From the NCBI GenBank assembly GCA_025200525.1, contig CM045763.1, forward strand, positions 62,569,018 to 62,633,017: DNA of 64,000 nt. The letters run 5' to 3'. Positions 32,459 to 43,063 of this stretch are shown in pieces (position 1 is the stretch's first letter; the number at the start of each line of letters is the position of its first letter). The notes under the pieces were generated by a model. It was not told the origin of the DNA, made no database searches, and saw nothing but the letters and a program-made list of their open reading frames with translations. Position numbers and translations under genes: made by a program. Source of the stretch: Camellia lanceoleosa (Eukaryota > Streptophyta > Magnoliopsida > Ericales > Theaceae).

Positions 32459-33959
32459 TGTCAAGACCCGCTTCCCGTACCCAAGGGTTAAGCATCGTGA
32501 TGGCCAATAACTGAGGTTACCTCCGGCCAATTCTTAAACAGATCAATAAACGCAAGCGGAAATAATATTTAAGTGAGGGTACCAAAATAATCATCGGAGC
32601 TTCTATTTTTATTATAAAATTTATTGACCAAAAAGGCCGATATTTACATATAAAAAATATCATAAAAGTGTTATGTGTGTCTATTCCGCAACCCGACTTT
32701 CCAAAAGCTATTTTTGAATTGCATTATTTCCTGAAAATTGGTAAACAACTATAAGCACATAGCAGAGTGAGAAATATTATACCAAGAGTATAAAGGACAC
32801 GAAATAATCATGGATAGTTAATTAGGTCAAAACATGTACATAACTCAATTTGGTGAATAAATCATTTGAGTAGCAGAAGCTGAAATACATAAATGATGTA
32901 GATAAATATACATAACCATGGTACAGAACAAAATAAAACAGCGGACACAGAAGTGACAGTCAGAACAGAGGTACGGATTCAAAAAGTGGCTTGTACGGAT
33001 TCTAGAGGTGACTCCCACAATAGTGTAGCACTTAGCTCCGCACAGAACAGAGGTACGGATTCAAGAGGTGGCTCGTACGGATTCTAGAGGTGGCTCCCAC
33101 AATAGTGTAGTACTTAGCTTCGCATAGAACAGAGGTCAATGGATCCATGACATACAGAAGGTCACAAAGTAACCAAACAGAAGCCAATGGTTATTTAAGT
33201 CCCCCAAGGCGTGGGACTCCCGTGGTGGTACTTACAAAATATAATTGTATATAAGGTCATAACCAAATATTTTTTAAAATATAAACAAACATATCCATGG
33301 GTTTTCTTTTAAGCAAATAGGGTTCAGAAAATAAACCACGTAACTGAAATATTTATATAATTTATAATAATTTATAAAATATAACTTGTATAAAATAAAT
33401 ATGATAAGTCAAAACATACGTAAAATATTTTATGGTAACTCAAGGAATAATATAACTCACCTTAACTTTAATACCTTCCTCTTTCTTTCTATTACCAAAG
33501 ACCTTTTCGCCTTCCACTATTTTTTCTTCATTTCTTTTCTTTCTTTCTTCTTTCCTTTTCTTTCTTCAGGTGAAATGCCTTCTCCCTTTTATAGGAAGGA
33601 GAGAGCGCGTAAGTGGCCTCCGAATCTTCGAAAGATTTGATTAATAGTTATATAGATTTATACTTATCCTTAATAGATATTTAAGATTATTACGCTTTAA
33701 CTCAATATTTTAATATAATTATATAAATTAATTAATTCTTAATTAAATTACACTTTATCTTATATTAATATAAAATTAATTATTTATTTTACTATCACAC
33801 CCATTATTATTATTATTATTATTTATACTTTGACCTCTAAACTTTTAATAATTATAAAATTACACATAATCATATATAATAAATTATATATTTTTCTAAC
33901 TGAGATTAAATAATATTAGTAAAAATTTTACAGAATAATTAAAAATTTGGATTGTTACA
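32459..33959 (+). repeat. Solo LTR (family S), copy 2
   Basis: 1,501 bp from TGTCAAGACCCG to TGTTACA. It matches 24554-25983 through CCAAGGGTTAAGCATC, TATTTTTAT...TTTATTGACCAAAAAGG, TGGTAAACAACTATAAGCACAT and the duplicated GAGGTGGCTC block (32965-33130). It has its own TATA-like CCTTTTATAGG near 33585. No partner LTR or internal region is present. Confidence 0.8.
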
Positions 33960-35857
33960 ATGATGGCTAAGCTATACGTTTGGGATTAAGGGTATAGTTA
34001 GTATTAAGGTAGGAGTTCATAGAAAAAATTGAGGAGATTCATTTTGTTGGGTGAGGATTTAAAGAAGTAGGGTGCTAAAATAAATAATAATAATAAAAAG
34101 TTGGGACAAATAACAACCCTCTTAAAATGACTCACTAATAAATTAAAAACAAATTACTTTTTTAAAGAAATTATCAAACGAATGAATTTTTTTAATATTT
34201 ATATTTTATAAAATAAAATTTTAAATAAATTACTAGAAAAAGTTCTTCGTCGGCTGGAGACTTTGAAGTGATTTAGGCCTATTTTAGAAATTAATTTTTT
34301 TAATATTTTATAAATAAAAAAATTGTGTGTAAAAAAAATATTAAAAAAATATAGACTTTTTGTAGTGATTTTTGAAGAATTAGTGAAACATTCTCCAACT
34401 CTAGGTATAGGAAAGGTCCAATATATTTTATTATTAGTTAAAGTCCCTCAATAATATTATTATTATTCGAGAAATTTTAGCTTGTCACTGTAACGAGCTA
34501 AAATTTCTTTGTAAAAAAAGAACTTTCACTATGAAAATGTTAAAGATTCCAAATAATATTAGGGACATTAAACTAAGCCCTCTTCTCAAAATAGGCCTTA
34601 ACCTAAAAATTCACATAATTATAACAAAAAAGGGGGCAAATTTCATCAATGGTCCCTATAGTTTCACTCGAGTTTTAATTTAGTTCCTATTATTTCAATT
34701 ATAACACATTTAATCTTAAATTTTTCATTTTATGCCCATTAAGGACAATAGATAACGGATGGTTAACTTTTTAACAGAAAATGGTCATGTGCAATGCACA
34801 TATTCAATTTTTAAGGGTATTATAGATAGGGCAATGCTGGGGGTGACCCCTAGTACCCCCACCTCCACGTGAGGGGCTGTCAATAGAAATTTTTTTTTTT
34901 TTTAAACCAATCAAAAGGGACCCTAGCACCGCCACGGGAGGTCTCATGCATTTTTCTTATAGATATGAGCTATTCTTCAACTAAAACAGTTAGGGTTTGT
35001 TTTTTTTATTTCATTTTGTTGACTATTTTATCTTAAGGTTAAAAAATTTCATTTGGGGTGGACTTTTTAATTTTTTTAACTCTTTTGATAGAAAAGTAAA
35101 ATAATTATAATTTTTGATGTGATATTTTATCTTATTAAATTAAAAAACTTATTTTGTTTTTTTTAGACTAAAATAATCCAACATGCCAAACCAGCAGTTG
35201 GTGTTTTACTCACTCTGAATCAACCAGTGAGTTGACTCAACTCACCATCATCGTCTCCAATCTTTCAACCTACCCGCTACTCCCATCCCACCAACAAACC
35301 CCATTTTCCCACCACACCCACTACCATGAATAGATAACTTGTTTCTTCTGCAATTGTATTGTTGTATTGCTATTGTACTGTTCTACCTCTATTAAACCCA
35401 CCCCCTTTGAAACCATTTAAAACCCATATCTAATATCATCACAAATTCACTGTCAAAACCCACCTTCTACACCTATTATAAATCTATGCCCAACACAGCC
35501 ACTTCTTTTATAGAGAGAGAGAGAGGGTGTGTGCCCAACACAAACCCACCTCCTTAACGAATTGGCCTAATCAACCATACACCCGACAAACTCTTTCACC
35601 AATGGAAGCTTCAGTAGGTTCTCGCATTTATCAAACCCAAATTAATTTGCTGTTTCATGTTTTTGAGATGGTAAATTGGTCAAATTTCCTATGTAGTTAA
35701 GCACCTATGTTTTTTTTTTTTTCCTCTCAAATTGATTTGTTGTTTCATTAATTTGATATAGTGGTTGGGAGACGAAGGGAGTGAGTGTATAGTGGCGGGT
35801 GGTGGTGAAGAAAGTGGATTAGTTTGGTGGGGACTAAGGAGGAGGGTGGCTTTGTTG
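33960..35857. other. AT-rich intergenic sequence
   Basis: No gene is supported. Notable features are an inverted pair TAGCTTGTCACTGTAACGAGCTA near 34478, a GGGGGTGACCCC block (34841-34862) with a partial inverted partner near 34935 (possible small MITE), and a pyrimidine/proline-codon-rich patch at 35190-35560 that recalls a plant 5' leader. Confidence 0.5.
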
Positions 35858-35865
35858 GTGTGGTG
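35858..35865. repeat. 8-bp target duplication GTGTGGTG, left
   Basis: GTGTGGTG precedes the element at 35866. An identical copy follows at 36903-36910. Eight bases is the hAT signature. Confidence 0.85.
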
Positions 35866-36418
35866 GAGGGCCGGCCTCAGATTTGTGATACCTAAGGTAA
35901 ACTATGAAAATAGGATCCTCCTAATATATTTTTTTTTTAATAAAAAATTTATACATAAAATAATAAGTATTTACAAATTTTTTATTTAAGTATATTTGAA
36001 CATATAATCATTAACATTATAAACTAAAATTCATAAACACTTCACTTCAATCCACAAAATTATAAACACTTCAATCCACAAAATCACAAATACTGCAAAT
36101 TAATTCACAAATCACAAACACTTCAATCTACAAATCACAATCCACTAATCTGATAACAAATAAATTATAAAAAAAACAATTTAATGAAACAAAATTAGGA
36201 CAAAAAATTTATTCAATTAAAACTAATAACTACCTAGGTAAAAAAATTAGGACTAAATTATTTATTGCACTAAAATCTAATGGATAAAGAAAGTAAAAAA
36301 AATTAGGACAAATTTGTTATTCTACTAATTGATAGAGAAAGAATATAGAAAAAAAAATTAAGGTAACTTTATTTAATAAAATCTGATAGAGAGAGAAGAC
36401 TTACCATGAGAGAGAGGG

Positions 36419-36462
<44 letters not shown>

Positions 36463-36902
36463 GCTCTGCGTCTGCCTTGCTGCCTCGGACTAGGTACATT
36501 TTGCCACCTTCATTTCTTTACTTCGTGAAAAAGAGAGATGAAAGCAAAACCAACCACAGTGCGCTGAAGTGAAATGAAAGTGTAGTGATGTTGTATGTAT
36601 GGTTTAGTGTATGTATGGTTTTGGGGTTGGGCCCCTTCTTTGGCTTTTGTTTTTGTTTATTTGTTTGTTTTTTTTTTTTTAACATTTTAATAAATATGAG
36701 CGAAACACATTTATAAATAAATATGGGTTAAATTTATATGAGCCCAGTAAAATATTTTAGGACCCTTTAAATTGATCTTAAAAAAAAATAAAAATAAAAG
36801 ATTGGGCCTATAACAATTTATTGAATTTTGGGACCCTATTTTTGGGTCAAAATTTGGGACCTAAGGTACAAGCCTTATCTGCCTCAGCCCAGGGCCGGCC
36901 CT
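35866..36902. mobile_element. hAT-like non-autonomous DNA transposon, 1,037 bp
   Basis: Ends GAGGGCCGGCCTCAG and, inverted, AGGGCCGGCCCTGGG, bounded by perfect 8-bp duplications GTGTGGTG. Near the ends the arms also share a ACCTAAGGT word (35891 and 36860). The interior is AT-rich with a (GA)n run at 36426-36460 and has no transposase frame, so it must have been mobilised in trans. Confidence 0.85.
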
Positions 36903-37019
36903 GTGTGGTGGTAGAGGAGGGTGTTTTTGGTGGTGCAAGGTGGCAAGTGGAGGATGGGTTTGTGGTGTTGTGGGATGGCAGGTGGAAGAGGTAGGGTGGT
37001 GTACCGGTGGTGGGTGGAG
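36903..37019. other. GT-rich target sequence between two hAT insertions
   Basis: Rich in GGTGGTGG and GGTGGAGG on the plus strand. With 35765-35857 and 37673-37790 it forms one interrupted G/T-rich stretch that may be a degraded Pro/Thr-rich coding segment on the minus strand; no domain is visible. Confidence 0.5.
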
Positions 37020-37672
37020 GTGAGCATGGTCCGGATTGGACCGGATTGAGATAAAATCAGGACCAATCCGTTATGTACGGTTCCTGAAAAATTGGAACCA
37101 ATCCAATCCGTTTTAATCATGGAACCAATCCGAACCAATCTATTTAAACACGGATTGGATCGGTTTAGGACCACGGATTCAAATAATTAAATAACAAAAA
37201 AATATATATATAACACTTTAATTTCATAAAAACGTAAATATAGCGCTATATTAGTTCCACAATAGCAACATATTTTTCTATAATAGCGGCATATTGTTCT
37301 AGAATTTAAACAACCATAAAAAAACTAGTTTTACCATAAATATTTAAACCATTGCAAATTAAAACTAAAAACTAACAAATAAAAGTAATAAAAGAAGATA
37401 TTATACGAGTTTAGGTTTGAGTTTAGGTTTTATATAGAATAAATAAGATATTATGGGGGAGGATGTATAATAGAAATATAGATTATTTGTATACGGTCCG
37501 GATCGGTTTCAATCCGGAACCGTGGGGTTCAATCCGGAACTAATCTATGGACTACGAATTTTTAATTCTTCAATCCGGAACCGAACTACGGATTCAAAAA
37601 ATCAATCTAAACCTATCGAATTAGACTGGACTAGATCGGATTACGGATTTCACGGATTCCTTGCTCAGCGCT
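37020..37672. mobile_element. Second hAT-like non-autonomous element, 653 bp
   Basis: Ends GTGAGCATGGTCCGGATTGG and, inverted, AGCGCTGAGCAAGGAATCCG. The flanks GGGTGGAG (37012-37019) and AGGTGGAG (37673-37680) are an 8-bp duplication with one change. Subterminal regions are full of CCGGATTGG and CAATCCGGAACC words in both orientations, as in hAT transposase-binding regions. No coding capacity. Confidence 0.75.
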
Positions 37673-37680
37673 AGGTGGAG

Positions 37681-38143
37681 GAGGGAGTGTTATGGAGTCA
37701 CTGATTTTGCATAGATGTGTACAAGAAGATGAACTGTAGAAAGAAAGGTGGAAAATGATTGGGTGTGTTGAGTACTCTTGCTACGAGTGATTGGACTAAA
37801 ATAATTATGAGCAATGATTCATCCCTCCTTTTCCCCCCACCCCCTTTGACCTCCTCTTTTTTTCATTGGTTACATTTACTTTTTCTTTTTCTTTTTTTTC
37901 CTACTCCTCCAATCACCACCCGCCACGTAGCAAAGGAGGTGAGGGGGTGACCCCCAAAAGGGGGTCTCAAGCATTATTCAATAATTATATATGATAAAAT
38001 AGGTTATTTTAATCAAATAAGATAAAATTTTATCTCTAACTTATAAAATTTTTTTTTCACAAAAATAAAAAAAAAATTTAAAAACCTATCTTAAATAAGA
38101 CTTTATTCTCAAATTAAAATAATTAAAAATTTAAAAAAACTAA
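37681..38143. other. Intergenic sequence with a possible small MITE
   Basis: The G/T-rich target ends near 37790. At 37800-37985, TAATTATGAGCAATG faces CAAGCATTATTCAATAATTA, a weak inverted pair enclosing CT-rich and GGGGGTGACCCCC sequence similar to 34841. No gene. Confidence 0.45.
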
Positions 38144-38284
38144 GGCTTTGTTTGTCATAACCTATTTTAGTCAATCTTTTTATCTTTTTTAGGTCACATC
38201 AATCAATATCTCTTCTTTACTTTTTTACACATCTTTTTATAAAAAGTTAAAAAATACACTTATTTAGAATATCCCAAACAACCC
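38144..38284. mobile_element. Tourist-like MITE, 141 bp
   Basis: Ends GGCTTTGTTTGTCAT and, inverted, GGGTTGTTTGGGAT, bounded by TAA at 38141-38143 and 38285-38287. The interior has the TTTTTACACATCTTTTTATAAA motif common to this group. Confidence 0.65.
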
Positions 38285-38391
38285 TAAAAAATAGTCCCAA
38301 ACCAACATGTTGAACTGCATAATAAGACTAAAATGACTGGTTTTGATTTGTAACGAAAGTGGTAAAGTATAAATTGTCAATTTTATCCTTA

Positions 38392-38632
38392 GGCATGGTT
38401 TGACAAGTGGGTTTAGATAGGTTTGGAGCTATTTTAGTCAAAAAAAATAAAATATGCTATTTTAGTCATAACAAACAAAACATTACATCCAACCCGTAAT
38501 CATTACACTCTTCTTTTACAAAAAAAGTCAAAAAAATCAAAAAGTCCAAAAGTCCTTCCCAAACTAAACTTTTTAACCCAGGCTAAAATAGTCAAAAAAA
38601 TCAAAAAGTCAATCTACTTTTCAAACGAAACC
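38392..38632. mobile_element. Tourist-like MITE, 241 bp
   Basis: Ends GGCATGGTTTGACAAGT and, inverted, GGTTTCGTTTGAAAAGT, with TTA on both sides (38389-38391 and 38633-38635). The interior repeats AGTCAAAAAAATCAAAAAGTC. Confidence 0.75.
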
Positions 38633-38761
38633 TTAATAAATGATCATATGTGATGCATGTGATGATTTTTTTTTGTTAAAAACGTGAAAAAAACGAAACC
38701 ATGTGCTCAACTCAATTTTGGGTTGGTTTGGCATAAATTAAATAATACAAAAAGTCAAAAA

Positions 38762-38766
38762 GTTAC
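38762..38766. repeat. Target-site duplication GTTAC of Element A, left
   Basis: GTTAC abuts the TGTGTGAGTG start of Element A; the second copy is at 46628-46632. Confidence 0.9.
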
Positions 38767-39305
38767 TGTGTGAGTGATTTTCCGGTCACACTGCCCGCTT
38801 AGTACTTAGCTGGAGAGGCACGGGCAGAATAGATGGCTTCAGCTAACCTGCAACAGAAAGAGAAAGCTCCGGCGGTGGTTCTTCCACCCGGGGGCACTCC
38901 GACGATCAAGTCAGTATATCTCTTAAAGATAATCAAGTGCTAAATTCACTGCTCCAAGCATAAAATTGCGTACCTTAGACCCACGGGGGTGCCTCTCTTT
39001 TATAGTTAACTCAATCCTAGTCCCACTAGAAGCCTGACTTCTATGGACTCCAATTCAGTACTTACTTTGGACTCCTTAAGAGATAAGGATAGACTCCCTA
39101 AGAGTATTATCCTTATCCATCATGAAGTCTTTCTTCATCTTTGGACTCTTATCCCTTATCCGCTTATCTCGGATTCCGATATCTTCGGAGATAACCTCGG
39201 CATCTCCGAGATCACCTCGGCACAACGTCCAGGACACGTGGCACCTCGACTGGCACATCGGCGTCACCTTCTCATGTGCTGGTACTCACAAAATATATCC
39301 CCACA
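38767..39305 (-). repeat. Element A 3' LTR
   Basis: 539 bp, TGTGTGAGTG to CCCCACA on the plus strand, nearly identical by eye to 46090-46627 with scattered substitutions. GCCGATATC-rich and CTCGGCAT words dominate the U3 side (39170-39290). Confidence 0.93.
38997..39005 (-). promoter_or_regulatory. TATA box of the Element A 3' LTR
   Basis: Minus strand CTATAAAAG, followed by AGAGGCACCCCCG. The same block is in the 5' LTR (46319-46327) and in Element B (48599-48607). Confidence 0.6.
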
Positions 39306-39325
39306 ACTGTCCCCTAGATTCTATT
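39306..39325 (-). other. Element A polypurine tract
   Basis: The minus strand reads AATAGAATCTAGGGGACAGT directly before the 3' LTR. Element B has the same with CTAGGGGGCAGT (48909-48928). Confidence 0.8.
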
Positions 39326-40313
39326 ACCTCGGCATTCTGAGGTAATGGAACCTATACTGATACATTCTTTCTGCACATCGGCACAATAACTCTTCAGCCG
39401 AGATCATTCATTTCTGGCCGACATGTCTTCTCTAGAGAACAAGTTTTCTAATGAATTCCTCTATGCGTATGAGCTGTCATATATCACTATTCAATCGATT
39501 CATTCATGCGTTTTATTCCTATTGGCTCGTGCCTGTGACGCGCTCATAAGTCGTCTAGTGTCTGTGCGCGCCGTCTGACGTACGCATTATTCCAGATGCA
39601 TTAAATGCTTCTGTTTTGCCGCCGTTTCAAGTTTTTGACAAAACTTGTTTTTCCCCTTTTTCGCCTTTTCACTTTTCATTCGATTTACTTGCTTTTTGTC
39701 TCTCTCTAATCTTTTTCCCCTGAATTCGCCATTGCTCAAGCTCCAAGCTTCTGCAACTGTCTCCATTCGTCTTTTAAGTGAAGCTTTCGCTGCTCTGTTA
39801 CTTCTGTAACCGTCATCCGACTCTGGCAATCGTCATACCGGCTTCGCTCTTTCTGGTAAGCCACTGTTCCTTCCGTCTTCAGTTCTTTTGATGTTCTTCA
39901 TCCTTTGTTGCTTTTACTGCTTTGTTCCAACTTTTATCTTGTGAATCATACACTTAGATGCATTTCTCCCATGATTTTGCCCTTGCCCATGTCTCAAACA
40001 TACGCACTGTTTTACCACTTCTTGTACTTTTGCCACTGTTCTTGGCCCTAGACTTCTTGTTTTCTTTATGCTCTTGATAGCCCACCTTCGTTCTTGATTC
40101 TGAAACTTGTTCTTGTTTTTTGTGTTTTTTCCAGATTTGTGCCTTCAACCTTTGCTTTCATAGATTTAGGTTTTGGGATTTGTCTGTAGAACCTTCCAAT
40201 TCTTAGGAAAAACTGAAATAATCCTTGCCAGCATTTACCCAGGTTGTTGCCGAAGTCCCAATAACCCTTCAAAAATATCTTCTTTCTGAAATCAAATTCT
40301 TTACGCCGATATC
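39326..40313 (+). other. Antisense gene leader of Element A, with probable intron
   Basis: Sequence between the 3' LTR and the first coding exon of the antisense gene. A probable leader intron runs from GTAAGCC (39856) to TTTTTTCCAG (ends 40134). Element B has matching sites (49542 and 49852) in alignable sequence. The short frames on either strand here are not conserved between A and B. Promoter position is unknown; the nearby LTR in reverse orientation is one candidate. Confidence 0.55.
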
Positions 40314-42646
40314 ATGGGCATGTGGAAACATAGGGTAGACACTCCGACCAAACTTGAGTACTTTAGGCAAGAGTTCTTTATTCCTGCCGATGTCCACCTG
40401 AGGCTGGCTGGGGATGATGACTCTATTATGCCCACAGATGATTCTATGCCCTTCCCTATTGTAACTTTCACTGAGTGCGGACTTCGGCTCCCACTCAACA
40501 TTCTGTTTCGCGAGATTCTTCACTACTATAAGTTGAACCCTATGCAACTGGCCATAAATTCTTATCGAGTGATCAATGGCATTATAGCTTTAGTAAAACA
40601 GGAAAACGCTAGGATCACCTTAGCTGATATCCAGTATTGCTATACCATGTGTGCCCTTAATTTGAAAGAAAAAGGCTACATTTATTACCTTAAGCCGAGG
40701 TCAACAGAATTCAAAATTGTAGCCGACCTCCCAGACTCCAACAAGGGGGCTGGAGATGACTACTTCATTACCTCGGGAAATTGGGAGTATGCTCCAGACG
40801 AGGACCCTCATCTTTACTCTCTTCCCCGATCAGTTTTAGAGCGCAAGGGTAAGAGCCCATTATCAATACTTAGTTGTTTCTTCTTTATCTGTTTCTGATG
40901 TCTGTTCTTCTTGCAGCTGTTCGTAAGCCGCCAAAAAACTTTCGCCAATCCTATGTTCCTAGCAAGGATTTGAAGAAACTTCTGGACTTGCCAGTCCATA
41001 AGAGGAAAGTGCCTCTGCTTCTCAATTTTATTCCAACATACAAGTCGACTTTGCCCGACGTTTCCAAAAAAATGAAGAAAAGCCTTTTTCCACCCTCCGC
41101 CACAACTTCATTGACTGTATCCACATCACGAACAGATCAAGGATCAACATCTGATCCAGCTGATCAGCCATCAACTTCGGTTCCATACTTGATCCCAATA
41201 CCAGAACGAAAACATCGGCGAAGACTTGTCCTAGCTGCCGAGATGGGTCGCCCGAAACCTATTGCCGAGGATCTCTTAGCCAGCCTTCCTGCTGATGTTG
41301 ACACTCAGCCGACACAAACCATGCCCCCACCAAAGCCTAAAAGAACTAAAAAGGCTCAGCCAAAGGCTAAAGTAACTCAGGTTGAATCTGAGGATACTTT
41401 ACCTATCTCCAAGCTGGCTGAGAGCGACAAATCTCAACCCACTGCTGGGAAGAGGCGCTCTGAAACGCTGCTATCAGAATCCTCAAAGTCAAAGAAGCAG
41501 AGGTCATCATCTACAACGACCATGGGGTCTAAAATACCAAATGTCCCCTGGGTGCCTGAAATCACTCTAGAAGATAAGCCTGTTTTGGCTAGTGATAGCG
41601 CTGATGATATTAATGTCGGCGTAGCCCTCAGTACTGCTCTGCTCCTTCCTGGTGATCTTGATCGCAACGCCAAGATGAGCGAGTATGAGAACTACGCCTT
41701 AATGCTTCAACGTTCTGTTCAAGTAAGTGTCTTCATTTGGTAACTTGTCTTTCTTTCTCTTTTCTATACTTTGTAATATTTGTGCAATAACTTTTGCCTC
41801 GTGCTCTTTCAGGCAGTTCAGTATGCCCATTCTCTCTCCATGCAAGCTTTTGAAAATTGGGAGAAGTTGGTCAACATGAAGAGGGAGCTTTCTGCTCTTT
41901 AAAAAGCCAACAAAAGTCTTCAGTCAAAAATGAAGAAGCTGGAGGACCAGGCTGAAGCTGCCATCAAAGCCTAAACTGACGCCGAAGAGAAGGCCGATTC
42001 TGCTGAGGCCATAAGAAAGGTTGCCGAGTCGCAGAGGAAAGAGGTCGAGGAGAAAGTGGCCCAAGCCGAAAAGGAGCTCTAGGAGGCCCTGGCCACTAAA
42101 GATGCCGAAATCAAAGAGGCCGATAAGAAGGCGTATGCCCAGGGCATGGCCGACGTCACAAAGTCTTATAAAATACAAGTGAAGCAGGCATGCAACAGGG
42201 GTTTTTCCCTTGGTTAGATGTCCCTTCTAAAAAACCTCAACGTCCTCGAGGACTCGCCTCTTCGGAATGCCAATGCCATTCCCCTTCCATTTCCTCCACT
42301 TCCACCTCCAAGTCAACCTGAAGGCGAATTTGAGTCTGAGTCTGAAGATAAGGCTGAGGATGAAGATGAGGCCTTGGTAAGGAAGCCAAAAGATGCTAAT
42401 GAGACCAAGTCCCCTCCTCAGGATGATCAAGTCCTAGACTTGACTCATGATGAGGAGGATGAGGAGGTTGTCAAGGAGGCTACTCCTGAGCAAGCACCAT
42501 CTGACGTTCCTTTAGCCGATAAAAATATTGATGAAACACTTGCATAAATTGATGCCGAGCTGGCAGCAGAAAAGGCATCTGAGGTGGCTTCTGAACAACC
42601 GTCTGAGGTTCGGTCCCAGCCAATTGCCGATGTTGAGGAATCTTAA
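40314..42646 (+). pseudogene. Antisense spliced gene of Element A (gypsy-type transposon domain plus coiled coil)
   Basis: Lies on the strand opposite to gag-pol. Exons: 40314-40848, 40917-41722, 41813-42646. Introns 40849-40916 and 41723-41812 have GT...AG ends with GTAAGA/GTAAGT donors; phases are 1 and 0 and the joined frames continue. Exon 1 (178 codons) contains FTECGLRLPLNILFREILHYY and MCALNLKEKGYIYYLKPRS, resembling the plant 'putative gypsy type transposon' (Transposase_28-like) domain. Exon 2 is Pro/Lys/Ser-rich and probably disordered, with nuclear-signal-like RKHRRR. Exon 3 is a Glu/Lys/Ala-rich, likely coiled-coil region with a DEDEEVVKE-type acidic tail. Exons 1 and 2 are open; exon 3 has about five stops, several of the CAA/CAG-to-TAA/TAG kind. 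Function unknown. The homologue is at 49996-52314. Confidence 0.8.
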
Positions 42647-43063
42647 CTTTTATGTCTTTTGCTTTGTTTCTTTTGGACTTTGTACTTCTTTGTTTTAGAA
42701 ACAATGTAAGTTTCTTCTTATGGCCGATGTGCCTCCTGTTTCTGTTGAATGATCAATACAACTTTTTTTGAATGCTTGTACCTTTGTCTTCTCTTTATTG
42801 TCTTTGCATGATTCTATACTTAGAATATTCTGTATATATGTACTCTTCCTTCTTTGTGCAACCTTCTCGGGGTGACACACCTCGGTTAGACCAACTGATG
42901 ATTTACCTCGGCAAGTTCTTGTCCTGCAAATTGCTTATAAATTGCAACAAGGATAAACATATACTGGTTTAGTTTCAACTTTGTAAACTTTACTTAAGTT
43001 ATAACAAGTGCTAAACAATGATCTACTTGTAAATTGCTACAAATTTCAATAAGTGTTAGAGAA
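42647..43063. other. Element A spacer between the antisense gene and truncated pol
   Basis: AT-rich. Near 42970-43058 it holds about one and a half decayed units of the 59-bp repeat that is expanded in Element B (CTTGTAAATTGCTACAAATTTCAATAAGTGTTA-type, here in separate words). It ends at the pol deletion junction, about 43058-43064. Confidence 0.7.

Noticed and set aside
31927..32491. Plus-strand frames of 60-130 codons that could be a host gene start
   Set aside because: Three overlapping frames of low complexity, no domain, and the sequence is cut by a solo LTR. Kept only as a note on the spacer.
39000..39300. Plus-strand frames in the Element A LTR (also 46365-46772)
   Set aside because: They arise in both LTRs from the same non-coding sequence; no protein features.
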